From Mangifera indica (taxonomy: Eukaryota > Streptophyta > Magnoliopsida > Sapindales > Anacardiaceae): DNA of 64,000 nt. Both the position numbers and the translations under genes were made by a program. The notes below the pieces were generated by a model. The model was not told where the DNA came from. It did not search any database and saw only the letters and a program-made list of their open reading frames with translations. Of this stretch, positions 22,821 through 35,120 are shown piece by piece. The stretch is taken from contig NC_058151.1 of NCBI RefSeq assembly GCF_011075055.1, positions 12,219,800 through 12,283,799 of the forward strand, written 5' to 3'. Numbering within the stretch: the first letter of the stretch is position 1; every line of letters starts with the position of its first letter.

Positions 22821-25330
22821 TGATGCTATTGGGTTTGGCTTTATGCATATATATTAAAAACTTTAGAGGAGTCTCACATTTTCTGATTTAATCAACTTAA
22901 AAGCTTTTACACCAAAATCTTTCAAATACTATGAAATACTCTCTTCAAACTAATCATCACTAATTAAATCTTAATTTTGAAATACTGTTTTCTACATAGA
23001 AACAAGCAAATTCCCTTACGTGTTTGAATGAATTATTTTTTCCCATATGAGTTAAGGTTTGTTAGAATCATGACGATAACATATTCTAATACAAAATTAA
23101 ATTTGATTTGAAAAAAGTTCAAATATAATTCAATTTAAAAGTTTGACATAAATTTAAGATTAACGAATTAAGATTTATACTCAATTTATTTGATCAAAGT
23201 TTGAATTTAAGCTTAAATCAAATCTTACGTTAATAATTTAAGTTACAAAACGTAGATAAATCTCATTTCATATTTTATTATTAGGTATTATAACCCTTCT
23301 GAATGTATCAATTTGTATGAATTTTATTTATGTATATATATATTAACTTCTTTTGTTTCCTTTATGCTAAATCCCTGATATTTAAGACAAAATTTGATCC
23401 AAGCTCCTTGAGCTCAAATTTGAGTTTGTATGAAATGAGTTAAGTTTATGTTAAAAATTAAGTTTTTTTTTGTAAGCAAATCGAGTTTAAATTGATTGAG
23501 ATCAAACTTAAAATTAAACTATTTTCGAGTATAGTTTGAAGTTTAACTCGTTGATTTTAAATTGTTTATTAAAATTTAAATTAATGTTAAGTTAAATTTT
23601 ATTCTAACTTGACTCAAACCAAATCTATTCTACTAATATTTTGAACAAATGAGATGACTTAGCAACTATTTATTGCTTTGGAAGGCAGACTTAAGAACCC
23701 AACCAGTAGGCCCAATGAAAAAGACTTTTTTTCATGTGGCCCATTACAATATTCAAAATGGGGACTAGCCCCTAGCCCATTACAATATTCAAATTTTATA
23801 CCAGAATTTACACTCATTCTTACTCCAGATTACCAAATCTACTAGCCAATTCAGACTCTCACCATTTGCATGATTGGATCGAAAATATTGTGCCACTAAA
23901 TTAAAAAAATGCATTGAGCACCATAATTTTGACTTAATTGTGATTCTACACTTTTTATTATTGGATCAAATAAATCTTATTAACTTATTTATACAAATTG
24001 ACATAATAGCTTATGATTTAATGATATGACTATTTAGTGTTTTTTTTTTTACTTTCAAATCATTTAATTAAATATTCTCGTATCAAATTGTATGAAAAAA
24101 TTTATATAATTTATTTATATATATAACATTACTCATATCACCTCTCTTATATATTATTTTTAATTTTTGTTTAGAAGTCAACAGATACTCTATACGTACA
24201 ACCGACCAACCAACTAAAACACATCATGCTAACATCATGGACGGTGAAAATATGACAGATTTTCTCTTAATGAAAATGTGTTAATACATGTTTTTATTGT
24301 TGATGACATGGATAAGAAGGTGGTAAGTCAAATATGCAATCTTTGAAGAAGAAAACAAAGAAGGGTTCAAGTTAAAGCTTGGTGTGAAGAGATCTTAAGT
24401 GGGGAACACCCTGAATCCTGGCAGGCATTAGATTGTAAGACAGTAAAGCTCTCAGGCAACCTATTCTCTTTTCTTTTCATTATTAAAATACAATATTGAT
24501 TTATTTGATGGTCAAAAAGTAATAATTAAATCAGTGGGGTGAAAATTTTCTGGAAATGGGACCAAGAAAATATAATATTTTATATAAAGAACATGAAAAA
24601 TGTGAATTTCCCATATGGGAAAAGGAAGGAGAAGCATTATATAAATCTGCCAGCTAGCTGCCTGTTCTCTTTCACAATGTTTAAAAGCAACCCACGTCCT
24701 ATTTTTCTATGTACTTTTTGCCGGTTTTGTTGCTGTTCATGTGATTCTCCAAAATGACTGAAATTAATTGAAAGGAAAATGAACAAAGAAAATACTCAAA
24801 CAGGCTGACATTTTCTTTCAGTGTGATTTCAGAATCAAAATAAAATACATTTGTTCAGACTAAAACTAGAATGAAGATCAAAATTTCAGTTCTTATTAAT
24901 CCCAGTGACAAGAAGACAGCAGCAAACTTTCTTGGGTGAAAAAGAAGACAACAAATAACGAAAGGAAAAAGTATAAAGATCTTTGGCTGGCTCACTTGAA
25001 CATCCTGACCTGGAACACCAACTCCCACTTGGCTTATTATGTGCACTTTTTCAATTTGTGCCCAAAAGTGACTGGGGTGAAGACAAGAGAGTTACAGGCA
25101 TGAAATGAAATACGGGTCAGAGCTGGATCTTCTTTTGTGAAATGGGTTCACCTGTTTATCTGCAAGCAAAGATCTGGCAAAAATCAAGGGATCATTTTCA
25201 GATATTCATTTACTTTAGGTAAAGAAAAATGCTTGTTAGATACAATAAGCTGTCTTTTTCCAGGGTCATTTTTTTAATCAGTAAATTAATTGTCAATAGA
25301 GAAATGCAAAGAATGCAAAATAAAGTTGAT
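22821..25330. other. Intergenic, no gene seen
   Basis: AT-rich. From about 23100 to 23640 it holds a degenerate dispersed repeat of tcaaatttgagtttga-like words on both strands. The remainder (23650-25330) has no coding, splice or transposon structure I can support; its last part is the upstream region of the SOFL gene. Confidence 0.5.
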
Positions 25331-25351
25331 CCTGGGGACCTGGTCATCCAT

Positions 25352-25358
25352 AAATAGG
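25352..25358 (+). promoter_or_regulatory. Probable TATA box of the SOFL gene
   Basis: The sequence ataaata within ccataaatagggg lies about 185 bases before the ATG. A leader intron ending at ttcttctag (near 25530) is possible but not shown. Confidence 0.45.
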
Positions 25359-25537
25359 GGTTTTATGCAGTTTAACTTTGTTTTGTCATTTCATATTTAG
25401 TCCTACCTACCTCTTTCCTCCTTCTTTCCAAGCAGAAAGATGCTCTCTCTTTCTGCTCTTCAATGATCTTTATCCGTCCGAGATAAGGGTACACTTCTCT
25501 ATTCTTCATCAACAATCTGTTTCTTCTAGCTCAAGAA

Positions 25538-25948
25538 ATGGATTCTTCCAAGTACCATTTCAGCTCAGAAGGGTGTAGCAGCAGTGAATCCGGGTGGACA
25601 ATGTACATCGACTCTCCCGTGCAAGAAGATGATGTTGACTGCAATAATGATGATGAAGAAGATGACGACAATTATAGTAAGAAATATACCAATATTGATG
25701 ATCGAGAAGATAACAAGGAAGAGAGTGATGATTCAATGGCTTCAGATGCTTCTTCTGGTCCAAGTCATCAACAAAAAAGTGTAAATGCTGAAAGTACTCA
25801 CAGCAATATACCAAGTACTTCTAAACCAGGTAAGGTTGATCAATTTAGAAAGTTCTTCTCATTCAAGAAAGACAATGAGAAAAAGAGTGGTGAAACCAGT
25901 ACTAAATATAAACATAGAAATGATGCTCAGAAGAAACACTACAAATAG
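25538..25948 (+). CDS. SOB FIVE-LIKE (SOFL) family protein
   Basis: The gene encodes 136 aa. SOFL proteins are small plant-specific proteins. In Arabidopsis SOB5 and its paralogues raise specific cytokinin levels when overexpressed (established knowledge); their biochemical activity is unknown. Both family motifs are visible: SOFL-A as SSSESGWTMYIDSP (about 13-26) and SOFL-B as DSMASDASSGPS (about 65-76). Between them is a strongly acidic region (30-64). The C-terminal third is basic (FRKFFSFKKDNEKK onward). The start ATG has a favourable context (aagaaATGG), and both motifs lie in one open frame. A perfect-looking splice donor (caggtaagg, near 25828) lies within the last third, so an alternative spliced C-terminus is possible. 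From memory, an Arabidopsis SOFL gene (At5g38790) sits beside a GDU gene and bZIP43, which matches the neighbourhood here. Confidence 0.88.
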   Translation: MDSSKYHFSSEGCSSSESGWTMYIDSPVQEDDVDCNNDDEEDDDNYSKKYTNIDDREDNKEESDDSMASDASSGPSHQQKSVNAESTHSNIPSTSKPGKVDQFRKFFSFKKDNEKKSGETSTKYKHRNDAQKKHYK

Positions 25949-27095
25949 TGCGGAATTCAATTTGTGCAACCATCTAAAATTCTGAGTGTAGAGATGAGGC
26001 AAGTAAATGTAGTTTATCATATATCTCTTTTTACAGAATGGAAGAATATATAAATTTCATATTGAATTTTAACATCTTTCTGTATGTATTTCACACAGGA
26101 ATATTTCATAAGTGCTCTATTTTCCTTTATGCCCATATGATCAGTCAAATCATACCTTGGATTAATCTCACATCCTGTAATTCAATTTTTACATCAAAAT
26201 GATGTTAAGAATAATAAAGAAAACCTCTAGATCTAGGATTAATCTCACAAAGGTCTTAATCATAAGAATACAATTGTGTGCATGTGTGGCCATGTGTATT
26301 GGTGTGTGGTAAGTTATCAACCAGCAGTGCTTGATGCGCTGGAAAGAATGATGAGCATTGAGAGACAAACAAGTGGCGAATTCTCTTGTAGGTGGAATGG
26401 GGTTGAGGAAGAAGATGTGGATGATGATGATGATGTATGAAATTATGTGCATGAATGAATGGATGTACATGTGTTTGTCAGCATGGAATCAACAGAATGT
26501 ATTCTGCTGGAAAGAAGAAAGATGAAGATAGAAAGACAAATGAAAACAAACATATAATGTGCATAACCATACCCACCATTGGCTGCATGTAGAACCTCTT
26601 CTTTCGTGCAAAGATGGGCTGTAAGAGCAACAGCTAGGCTCCTCAAAATATGGGCTGTATGAACACATTCAATTCAATAATAAAGATCATAGACAGAATA
26701 TTCTGCTCATGCTAAAAACAAAAAGGAAATGAGAGAAAAATAAATTTGGGCGTGTTATGGAAGACAGATAACAACAGAAATAAAAAAAAGGGATATCATA
26801 ACTTCATTGATTTATCTTCCTCATGCTAATCTCTTGTAACTGTTCTTTCATTAAAGCCCCCATAAGGTTAAAAGGAACTGTAGCAAGTCAAAAAAGGTGT
26901 TCTTCATTGTCGTCAAAGCTATAAATAAAATCATGGTAACCTTACTGATTTCTGCAGCTCTTAGTAGCTTCCTAACCATGTACCAAATGTGTATCTAGAT
27001 TTGAGATTACTGTTCACTATTTGGTAAAGAAGATACAAAGGGGCCACCCGGAAAATGAAATTATGGTACTGCCAATATGACTAAAAGTTGTTCGA
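25949..27095. other. SOFL 3' flank, no further gene seen
   Basis: The first few hundred bases are probably 3' UTR. On the minus strand an exon-like open stretch (about 26567-26650, bounded by a cag acceptor-like and a gtatgg donor-like site) was noted, but it has no identifiable family and no partner exons. Confidence 0.45.
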
Positions 27096-27100
27096 ATAAA

Positions 27101-27174
<74 letters not shown>

Positions 27175-27208
27175 AATATATATGTATATGCATGTATGTA
27201 TATGTATG

Positions 27209-27253
<45 letters not shown>
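27096..27253. repeat. Compound microsatellite (TACA)n-(CA)n-(TATG)n-(TA)n
   Basis: Runs of tacatacataca (27104-27130), cacacaca (27132-27166), mixed tatatgtatg and tatatata (to 27253) follow one another. ORFs across it are artefacts of the repeat. Confidence 0.95.
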
Positions 27254-27255
<2 letters not shown>

Positions 27256-28029
27256 AGTTTCAAAACATAGGAATGATACTAGTAGAAGAGGAAAAGTATT
27301 TTACTTTGAAGGGCATGAGTGTGAGTGATTTGCAATTTAGGCTCTTGTCACCATGATGGGATGTTAAAACCCAATGCAGCATCAAGTAAAATGGGAAAAC
27401 AATGAACATTTTTGTTGGTAATCTGATCAAAGTACTTCAAATTTAATAAATGTATGTGTATTTATAATGAGTACTAACTTGGATATCAACAATAATGTGC
27501 ATAATTTTAAATTAAAGATAAAAGTAACACTCAATCATATGATAACACATAATCATCGATACTTATTATAAATGCACACAACATTATTCTTTCAAAACGA
27601 GGCAACAATTACATAGTAAATTCCATTCACACTACAAATGTGAAATACAAACAACTTCGAGAAGTTGAATGGTAGCAGAGATCAATCCTGTCCGATGGCC
27701 AAAATGGGTTTAGCCGTGACCTTGACCAGATTTGTCACTAGTTCTAAGTCATATCAGTCGGTCCAGGCTTTAAAACACTTTGTCTAAAGACATAAACTAA
27801 AGATTAATCTGAATGTGAAGACATGGCAAAAATATCAAATCTGCCAAAATACAACCACAAAAAAAAAAAAAAAAAAAAAGAGAAGTATTTTCAAAGAAAT
27901 TTGACCAATCATGCAAAGATATAATTTCACCAAACAGTGGTGATGCAAGCTCTGCCCAGTTATAAGCTGGGGCAGAAATTATTATTACTGAAAAGAGTTT
28001 TGATTAAGCAGAAATTATCAGGAGAAGAT
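27254..28029. other. Intergenic between SOFL and PGD2
   Basis: It contains an AT-rich hairpin-MITE fragment (about 27440-27580: aagataaaagtaacactcaa, catatgataacacataatca) and a poly-A tract at 27861-27879. The last few hundred bases are likely the 3' UTR of PGD2, which is on the minus strand. No other gene. Confidence 0.5.
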
Positions 28030-29493
28030 TTATTTTTTCAAGTTTTTGGCAATCTTGAACCACTCTGTATGGAAGGAACCCTCAACATCGGTCCTCTCAT
28101 ACGTATGAGCACCAAAATAGTCTCGTTGAGCTTGGACCAAATTTGCAGGCAATCGCTCCCTTCTGTATGTGTCAAAATACGCAAGACTGGCAGACATACC
28201 CGGGGTGCTAACGCCAGAGTTAATAGCAAGGCATACAACTCTTCTCCAGGCAGACTGCCGATCAATGATTTCTTTTGCAAACTCTGGGTCCACAAGAAGG
28301 TTTGCTAGATCAGCGTTCCTATCATATGCCTTCTTGATTCTGTCAAGGAACACAGCTCGAATAATGCAACCACCCTTCCATATCCTAGCTAGTTCTCCCA
28401 ACTTCAAGTCCCATCCCTTTTCAATACTCTTTGCACGGATAAGATTCATCCCCTGTGCATAACTGCATATCTTAGATGCATAAAGAGCCTGCCTCACATC
28501 ATCAATCAATTTCTTCTTGTCCACAGCTTGGTCAGCAAGAATATCACCAAAGCCACCTGACTTGAAGACTTTGGCAGCTTCAACTCTTTCCTCCTTTAAC
28601 CCACTAAGAAACCTTCCATCCAAAGAAGCAGCAATTGTTGGAGCTGCAACAGATAAATCAGCAGCTTGCTGTACAGTCCACTTGCCAGTACCTTTCATAC
28701 CGGTCTTGTCCAAAACCTTGTCAACCAAGTATCCATCTCCCTTGTCATCCTTTATTCCAAAAATATCAGCGGTAATTTCAATCAAGAAGCTAAGAAGCTC
28801 GCCTTTGTTCCATTCAGAGAAAACACCTTGCAATTCCTCATTTGACAACTTTCCAATGGATTTCAGCACGTCATAAGCCTCAGCAATCAGTTGCATATCA
28901 CCATATTCAATTCCATTATGAACCATCTTGACAAAATTACCAGATCCACCTTTGCCGATGAAAGTCACACAAGGGCCACTGTCGGGAACCTGAGCTGCAA
29001 CCTTGAGAAGAATGTCTTCAATGTGCTTGTAAGCCTCAAAAGACCCTCCAGGCATCAAAGAAGGACCATTTCTTGCACCCTCTTCACCACCTGAAACTCC
29101 CATTCCAAGGTAAAGCAAACCCAATTCAGCCATGGCTTTCTGTCTTCTCTCAGTGTTCTCATACCATTCATTACCACCATCAATAATGCAATCACCTTTC
29201 TCCATGTATGCTGACAGAGTCTTTATGGTCTGGTCGACAGGTGCCCCAGCTTTAACAAGCATGATAATTACCCGTGGTTTTTGAATTGAATTAACAAAAG
29301 CTTCTGGATCATGGAAACCATATACAGGAAGATCTCCCTCCTTTTTAGCTCGTTCAACAGTCTCATCAACTTTGGAGGTAGTTCGATTATAAACAGAAAT
29401 GGGAAAGCCTTTCTCAGCAATGTTGAGGGCCAGATTTTGGCCCATGACTGCCAGACCAGCAAGGCCTATTCTTGTAAGTTTGGTCTCAGCCAT
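28030..29493 (-). CDS. PGD2: 6-phosphogluconate dehydrogenase, decarboxylating (PGD2 type)
   Basis: The 487-aa coding region is uninterrupted. The enzyme converts 6-phosphogluconate and NADP+ to ribulose 5-phosphate, CO2 and NADPH, the third step of the oxidative pentose phosphate pathway. Visible are the Rossmann nucleotide-binding motif GLAGLAVMGQNLALN (10-24), the NRTTSKVDE segment that contacts the NADP phosphate, the substrate loop VSGGEEGARNGP (133-144), the catalytic segment KMVHNGIEYGDMQL (189-202; Lys189 and Glu196 are the expected acid/base pair), and the family signature DKTGMKGTGKWT. Length equals the plant norm. The N-terminus MAETKLTRIG has no plastid transit peptide, and the sequence follows the cytosolic/peroxisomal Arabidopsis PGD2 (HDPEAFV, KPRVIIMLV) rather than the plastidic isoforms. 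The C-terminus is KIAKNLKK, without the SKI-type peroxisomal signal I recall for PGD2. The gene is head to tail with GAUT9, as in Arabidopsis. Confidence 0.95.
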   Translation of the reverse strand: MAETKLTRIGLAGLAVMGQNLALNIAEKGFPISVYNRTTSKVDETVERAKKEGDLPVYGFHDPEAFVNSIQKPRVIIMLVKAGAPVDQTIKTLSAYMEKGDCIIDGGNEWYENTERRQKAMAELGLLYLGMGVSGGEEGARNGPSLMPGGSFEAYKHIEDILLKVAAQVPDSGPCVTFIGKGGSGNFVKMVHNGIEYGDMQLIAEAYDVLKSIGKLSNEELQGVFSEWNKGELLSFLIEITADIFGIKDDKGDGYLVDKVLDKTGMKGTGKWTVQQAADLSVAAPTIAASLDGRFLSGLKEERVEAAKVFKSGGFGDILADQAVDKKKLIDDVRQALYASKICSYAQGMNLIRAKSIEKGWDLKLGELARIWKGGCIIRAVFLDRIKKAYDRNADLANLLVDPEFAKEIIDRQSAWRRVVCLAINSGVSTPGMSASLAYFDTYRRERLPANLVQAQRDYFGAHTYERTDVEGSFHTEWFKIAKNLKK

Positions 29494-29501
29494 ATCTTCC
29501 C

Positions 29502-30519
29502 CTGTTCAACATTTGACATTACCAATGAGAGAAGTTCCAAAAAATTGGTACATAAACACAAGAAAAAGGAAAAAAAAAACCCAGATCCTTGGAGAAAAAT
29601 TTGATCGAATTCCTATATCTTTGTGTGCAATAAAAGTTTACTATTATTATTAAATGATGATGTTATGAAAAGATACCGTCTTTTAAATGATAGATACCAA
29701 GACTAAATTCCCAGATTTGTAGTGGATTGTGTAGAGGAAAATATATACAAGATTTGACAGCAAAATAATAGTGCAAATTTTTCCTCAGAAATTGTCAAAT
29801 GGTGAAACTATATAAAGAATAAAGAATATTAGTTTGGTATTTAGATCAAAAAAATGACAAAACGATTATACTTCAGAGAGGATCAAATTCTCTTCCTTAA
29901 TATATAAGACCTACCGATTCATGAAAGGAATAATCAAACTTCTAAACACAAACAGAGATAATTCAGAAAGGTGCAAAAGGATCTCCAGATGATATTACAG
30001 TTAGACGATCATAATCAGGAAAAATATTATTTAATTAATGGAATTACATGAAATAATGATTCATAAGAAATAACGATCTAGATATCATAAGAAATAAGGA
30101 TCTAGATACAAGTGCCAAACAAAATTGATGCTGAAAACATACTGCAAACCAGATTCACCAGCAAGATAAGAAAAAAAAAAAAAAAACAAGTGAAGTTTCA
30201 AAATAAACAAAGAGCTAATTCAGATCGGCAACTTCAAAAGATAACCGAAAAACAATATTTCTTTCTTCTAACCCAGAAATAATAGAAAAAAAAAATAGAT
30301 CTACATCGGCTTATTAACGTAGAAGAACAACATAAAAAGAGTTGAAAATTCCAAACCTGAAACTCGGAACTTGTTTAAGGAAAACAAAAGAGAAATTTGA
30401 TGAAAGTAAGATCTGGGATTTGGAGAGGACAGAGTGTAAATATATACAATAATGACAGATGAATTGAAATGACAATGTGAAAAACAAGAAAAAGAAGAAG
30501 AGTCGAAATTGGGACTTAC
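29502..30519 (-). other. Predicted 5' UTR intron of PGD2
   Basis: On the minus strand a strong donor (ACG|GTAAGTCCC at 30519) and an acceptor (GTTGAACAG ending at 29502, eight bases before the ATG) bound 1018 AT-rich bases. The acceptor has only a weak pyrimidine tract. Sequence upstream of 30520 (to about 30600) would be the non-coding first exon. A long leader intron is common in plant housekeeping genes. It contains no other gene; the overlapping short ORFs at 30301-30553 are intron sequence. Confidence 0.6.
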
Positions 30520-30637
30520 CGTAATAAATAAAAAAAATACCAACTCTTTTCAACTCAAGATGATCTTACAAAGACAAGACACAGAAGAACCTCTCTGTGG
30601 CAGGTCAAATTTGGCTTCTTCAACAATGTTTTCTTCT

Positions 30638-30648
30638 TGCCACGTCGT
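30638..30648 (-). promoter_or_regulatory. ACGT-core element in the PGD2 promoter
   Basis: The sequence gccacgtcgtc (plus strand) gives a bZIP-type ACGT core on both strands, just upstream of the inferred first exon. No TATA box is clear. Function is inferred. Confidence 0.35.
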
Positions 30649-30649
30649 C

Positions 30650-33014
30650 TGGTTCTCCGACAACATGTTGATGTGGCCAAATCATTTGACCCTCATTTTT
30701 CTCTACCTGTTTTTTTATTTTAATATTTAATATTTATATAAAATTTATTATTAATATTGATAATAGCACCCTGTTCTTGACTTATTTTTATTTTTAAACT
30801 CTAAACCAAATCAGAATCGATAAATCCAGCCTGATTTTTATTTTCAAACCCTAACTCTAATAAAACAACACATTCATTATCAATAATCCATGAATCATAC
30901 CATTAACTGGAAAAAATAATTCATCTACTCTCAACAATTCATGTTTGAGTTTTATGTGATTTGATTTTTAAATTAAGGGTTATAAAAGTTAGTTCATAGA
31001 TGAACAGTCGGCACAATGTGAAAGAGTCATGCTTCTAACAATAATGAAAGGCTATTTTTGAAACTCAATAGCTATTGTGGTATAAATATTTAAGCTTCCA
31101 AATGTGTTATATTTTTGTATTAACTTTCATTTTTTATGGCAAAAATTTAAATATCCCTATTTTTTATTTTTAATTTTTCGTTTTTATGTGAAGTTGGAAT
31201 TATAGGTTGATATTTGAGATATCTGTTTTTTTCTTTATTAATTATATTTATATTTTATATAGTTAGATTTGTAATTTACATATTATATTATTTTTTAAGG
31301 TGGGAGACACAATAATGGACCTTTGAGATTTTTTATACTAGACCTTATTAATAATTTAATTATAATTATATTTTTATAGTGAAAAAAAAAAATCTTTGAT
31401 TAATTTGTTTGAAAGTTAGTTTATTAATATTTATCTTTATACCAATTACATTAACTTCGGAGTAGATGAAAGAAGACTTTCAATGGTTAGGTGAGCCACC
31501 AATTCCCTCTGCCATTTTCCTCTTCCATTTCTTCAAAATCTTTTGCTACCTAATGTCTAATACGTTGTAAAATGCGAAACAGACTTCTTTAGAATAGTAG
31601 AAGTTCCATTTTCTGGCTTAGATTCAGATTCATGGCTTCTTCATCTTTGAACAAAGTTCAAACAACTGTTCCATCTCCCTAGACATATTGCCTGTGTAAT
31701 CTTGAAATAATCGAAGTTTCAGATTTCGGAATCCATCCTACAAGTAGGGTTGGTTGGAACTTGGAAGAAACTCAGTGACCAAACTAAAGAACATGCCATT
31801 ACTACCACAAAATAAATGGGTAAAGAGAATCTGGGATAGAAAATTTCTCTGTAATATGGCATTTTGACAATGCATCAATCATAACCAGCTGAACATAAAC
31901 TGCTGCAGATTGATGACCAATAGATATAAACCAGTTGTTGCATAGCCTTATTTGAAGCTTATAATATGCCTTTCAAACCCAGTTCATTATGTTTGGGAGG
32001 ATTTTCATAGGAAGAACAATTAGGCAGTTACTAAGCTGTGAGTTACCAAAAGCTCTAACCAGATATACAAGGCATTGACGGAAAATCTGGCTGCAAGTAT
32101 GCACACGACATGACACAAACCAATATATGCAGAATGCACACAAGCACATAATCAACAATCAGATGAGCTCAACCTCCTTCCCTTACCAGCTACATCCCAG
32201 TCAACAAACATTTTCAGTGGAACAAACATGTATGCCTGTCTAGCCATGGCAGATTACGCTACCAAACAACATGCATATGAACCTAACTTGAAAAGTACAC
32301 TTACACATATCCCACTACAGACTTACTCTATCAGATAACACCACAAATTAAACCACTGATATGAAGCAAAAAAATCCATAAATTTAGTTGAGGAACTTAT
32401 GGCTCCAAGACATGGAGTTCATGGTTATAATTGCTTAACACATCAAACAATGCCCAGCATTCCATCCGACAAATTAAACTAGTGGCAGCTATGTAATGAT
32501 GATCACACAACTATACAGCAGTACACAAGAACTCTAATATGCTATGGGAATATCTTTAGAGGCAATTTTATACATCTAGCTTGAGATAATGGAGTCATTA
32601 AGATATGTACATATCAAGATTTTGTAATGATATAACGTCAGAAGAATATAAAATTGCCCAATTAGGCGCATATGCATGTCAAAATTTTCTAATCTACATG
32701 TCAAACAATATAAAATTGTTTTGCCAAGAAACTAATTTTAAAAGCAAAAAAAAAAAAATCTGCTTTTATATAATTCAGTTTGATTTGTTACAATTTATGC
32801 TGGGCAATATTATAACTAACAAACATAAATTAAGAACGATCAAAATCGTTTCTACTTGTGGAAGAAACACAACACCACCACTAAGCTTTGATCAGAAGGT
32901 TACAACAAATAAATGAGAAGAAAAATTTGTAAGGATATGGGAAACCAACTATAAACAATCACAATAGCTCTATTGGTGTGCTACCTGATCAATAAGAACC
33001 CTAGGAGTGCTCAC
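30650..33014. other. Intergenic between PGD2 and GAUT9, no other gene seen
   Basis: The left part (30700-31450) is AT-rich. The part from about 31480 to 33014 is more balanced in composition. The final few hundred bases are probably GAUT9 3' UTR. I found no coding or RNA gene. Confidence 0.5.
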
Positions 33015-34984
33015 TTAGAAGCCAAAATTGCACACCTGAACAAACTCCATATCATTATCCACATATTTAGTCCAGAGATTCTTATACTGATTCAGAGCAA
33101 TATCAAGCCAAGGTTTCATGTTTCCACTGTAATGAATAACAGCAGCTTTGTTGATATCATCCATGCTAACACTTGGATTGTACCCAAGTCCAAGCACATG
33201 CCAGGATTTGTCCAATGACTTGGTTGATGAGTAGAAAGTGATGAGGCCTGGCGGAAGGGTAGCCAATTTCCACAGAGTACGATCTTCATTCTGATGATAA
33301 CACAAAAAATCATGGATATTTAAATTAATTGATTATTAGAGTCACAGTGTGAATGAATTTTATTAGGCTATTCAAAAGCAAAAGAAGAATAAGAACTTTA
33401 TTTTTTCTGGAAAAAATGCTGTGTGCTCTGTAATAATCTCAACCATTTAAAAAAATCTGTACTTCAGTTAAAAGTAGAGGTATACTTACCAAGTTCTGCC
33501 AGTAATGGTATTGCTCTGTGCATTTCTCACGCCTCCAAGCGTCTAGATCAAAAATATTCATCCCATATGCCCAAGCACAAGCCTTGGGATTAAACCTCTC
33601 CTTGATCAGGGGATGTGAAAAATTCAAATATTGAGAATAACGGCGAAATGAACCAAAGCAGGTCTCCACAGCTCCATTCACCTTGCCATCCAAATCAATG
33701 TTCCACAACCCAGTCAAGTCCCTCTGAACTACCACATCATCATCCAAAAACAAAATCTTATGTAGTTTTGGATACATTTCTGGTAAATAAAACCTAAGAT
33801 GATTCAACATTGACAAGTACTTGGGATTCCTAGATTTCATGTTATTCACATCTTTTGTCGCATTTTCCACCCCATTCTCAGCATAAATTTTCTGCTTTTT
33901 AAGTGACTCAAGCTGCCTTAACACAGGCACATAAGAAGAATTCAAGAAGGCATAATCCTCAACTGCTTTCACCTCAACATGTGCACCGCCTTCAACAGGC
34001 CTCATCTTGAACCAAACTTTCATAGCTGCAACATTCATTCTATCAGTAACCACATGAAAAACATGCCTCCATGGTTCTCGCGCATTCTTCACCACAGACC
34101 TCACCACCACTGACACAGCAATCACATTATCAGAAAATATAGCATAATGATATAAAGTGGGGTCCTCAAACTCTGGACTAGGCTCCTCATCCTGATATTT
34201 CTCTGGATGCGAAATCCTCTCCTCCACAAGTCTCATTGCCAAACAATGCAAACTCTTTGGCACTGATTTAGCAGAAATAAAACTAGCCAAAGCCCCATTT
34301 TTCTTCGCCTTAACCAGCAATTCGTTAACAGCAAAAATGGTATCTTTCAACTTCTGAATCTTCAACTGATTATCATAACTCTCTTTAGCTTCACCAATCA
34401 ATAATCTAGCAAATTTGACCTTATCCTTGACTTCCTTCTCAAATTGCCTCAACACATCCTCATCAACAGCACCCTCAGGCTCAAAAAGAGAAGCTTTGTA
34501 AGTGGGTTTGAGAGAAAGATCGGAAAAGTTCCGAGCCAAATCATCAAACATCTTCAATTGCCTAGAAATATCCAACTTTAACTTCCGGGCATACGCCGCA
34601 TATGCATTAACTAAAGCAATATGATCATTGGCTTGTTTATGAATCAAATCTAACCTCGTCTTAAGTGGATCAGATTTCAATGCTAAAAAGGTTCGTTGAA
34701 CATATGCATTACCAACACTCGGAAGCGCCTATTCAGAAATTTCACGAAATTATTATCCAAATTAGAAATAGTAAATAGAAAGGGCAATGAAAGAGAAAGT
34801 GAAGAGAACTCACAGGGTCGTGATGAGAAGTGGAGGGATGAGTGGTGAGAATGACGGAGAGAGTAGCAAGGAAAAGAAGAGAGAACATGGCGGAGACAAA
34901 GATCCGGTAAGAGAAAAAGCCACGTAAGCCCATACCAAGTCCACCGCCTCCTGCTCCTCGGCCTCCTCTGATGGCCACCGCCAT
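33015..34984 (-). CDS. GAUT9: Galacturonosyltransferase 9 (GT8 family, pectin synthesis)
   Basis: Three coding exons join in frame to 561 aa, the length I recall for Arabidopsis GAUT9: exon 1 34984-34814 (57 codons; donor CCT|GTGAGT), exon 2 34728-33490 (413 codons; acceptor AATAG, donor TTG|GTAAGT), exon 3 33290-33015 (91 codons and TAA; acceptor ATCAG). Both introns are phase 0. It is a type II Golgi protein with a glycine-rich cytosolic tail (MAVAIRGGRG), a signal anchor (about 24-47), a coiled stem with the SDPLKTRLDLIHKQA region (about 75-200), and the GT8 catalytic domain with YAIFSDNVIAVSVVV, the metal-binding DDD (386-388), AWAYGMNIFDL, LGLGYNPSVS and HYSGNMKPW. GAUTs transfer galacturonate from UDP-GalA in pectin; GAUT9 itself is little characterised. 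It lies upstream of PGD2 on the same strand, as in Arabidopsis (At3g02350/At3g02360). Confidence 0.95.
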
Positions 34985-35120
34985 TGGGTTTCGAGATCTG
35001 ACCGTTAACTAGCTGGAGTGGAAATACTGAGATCTGAGAGTGTAACAGAAGAGTTCAAAGGGGAAAATCAGATTTATAGTAGCTTTGCCGGTGGATGTAC
35101 TGAGATTGATTACGCGGTTT

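Noticed and set aside
27017..27263. ORFs of Ile-Tyr and Cys-Val runs
   Set aside because: They are translations of a compound microsatellite.
28038..29462. Several ORFs overlapping PGD2 in other frames
   Set aside because: They are shadows of the PGD2 coding sequence, with no independent support.
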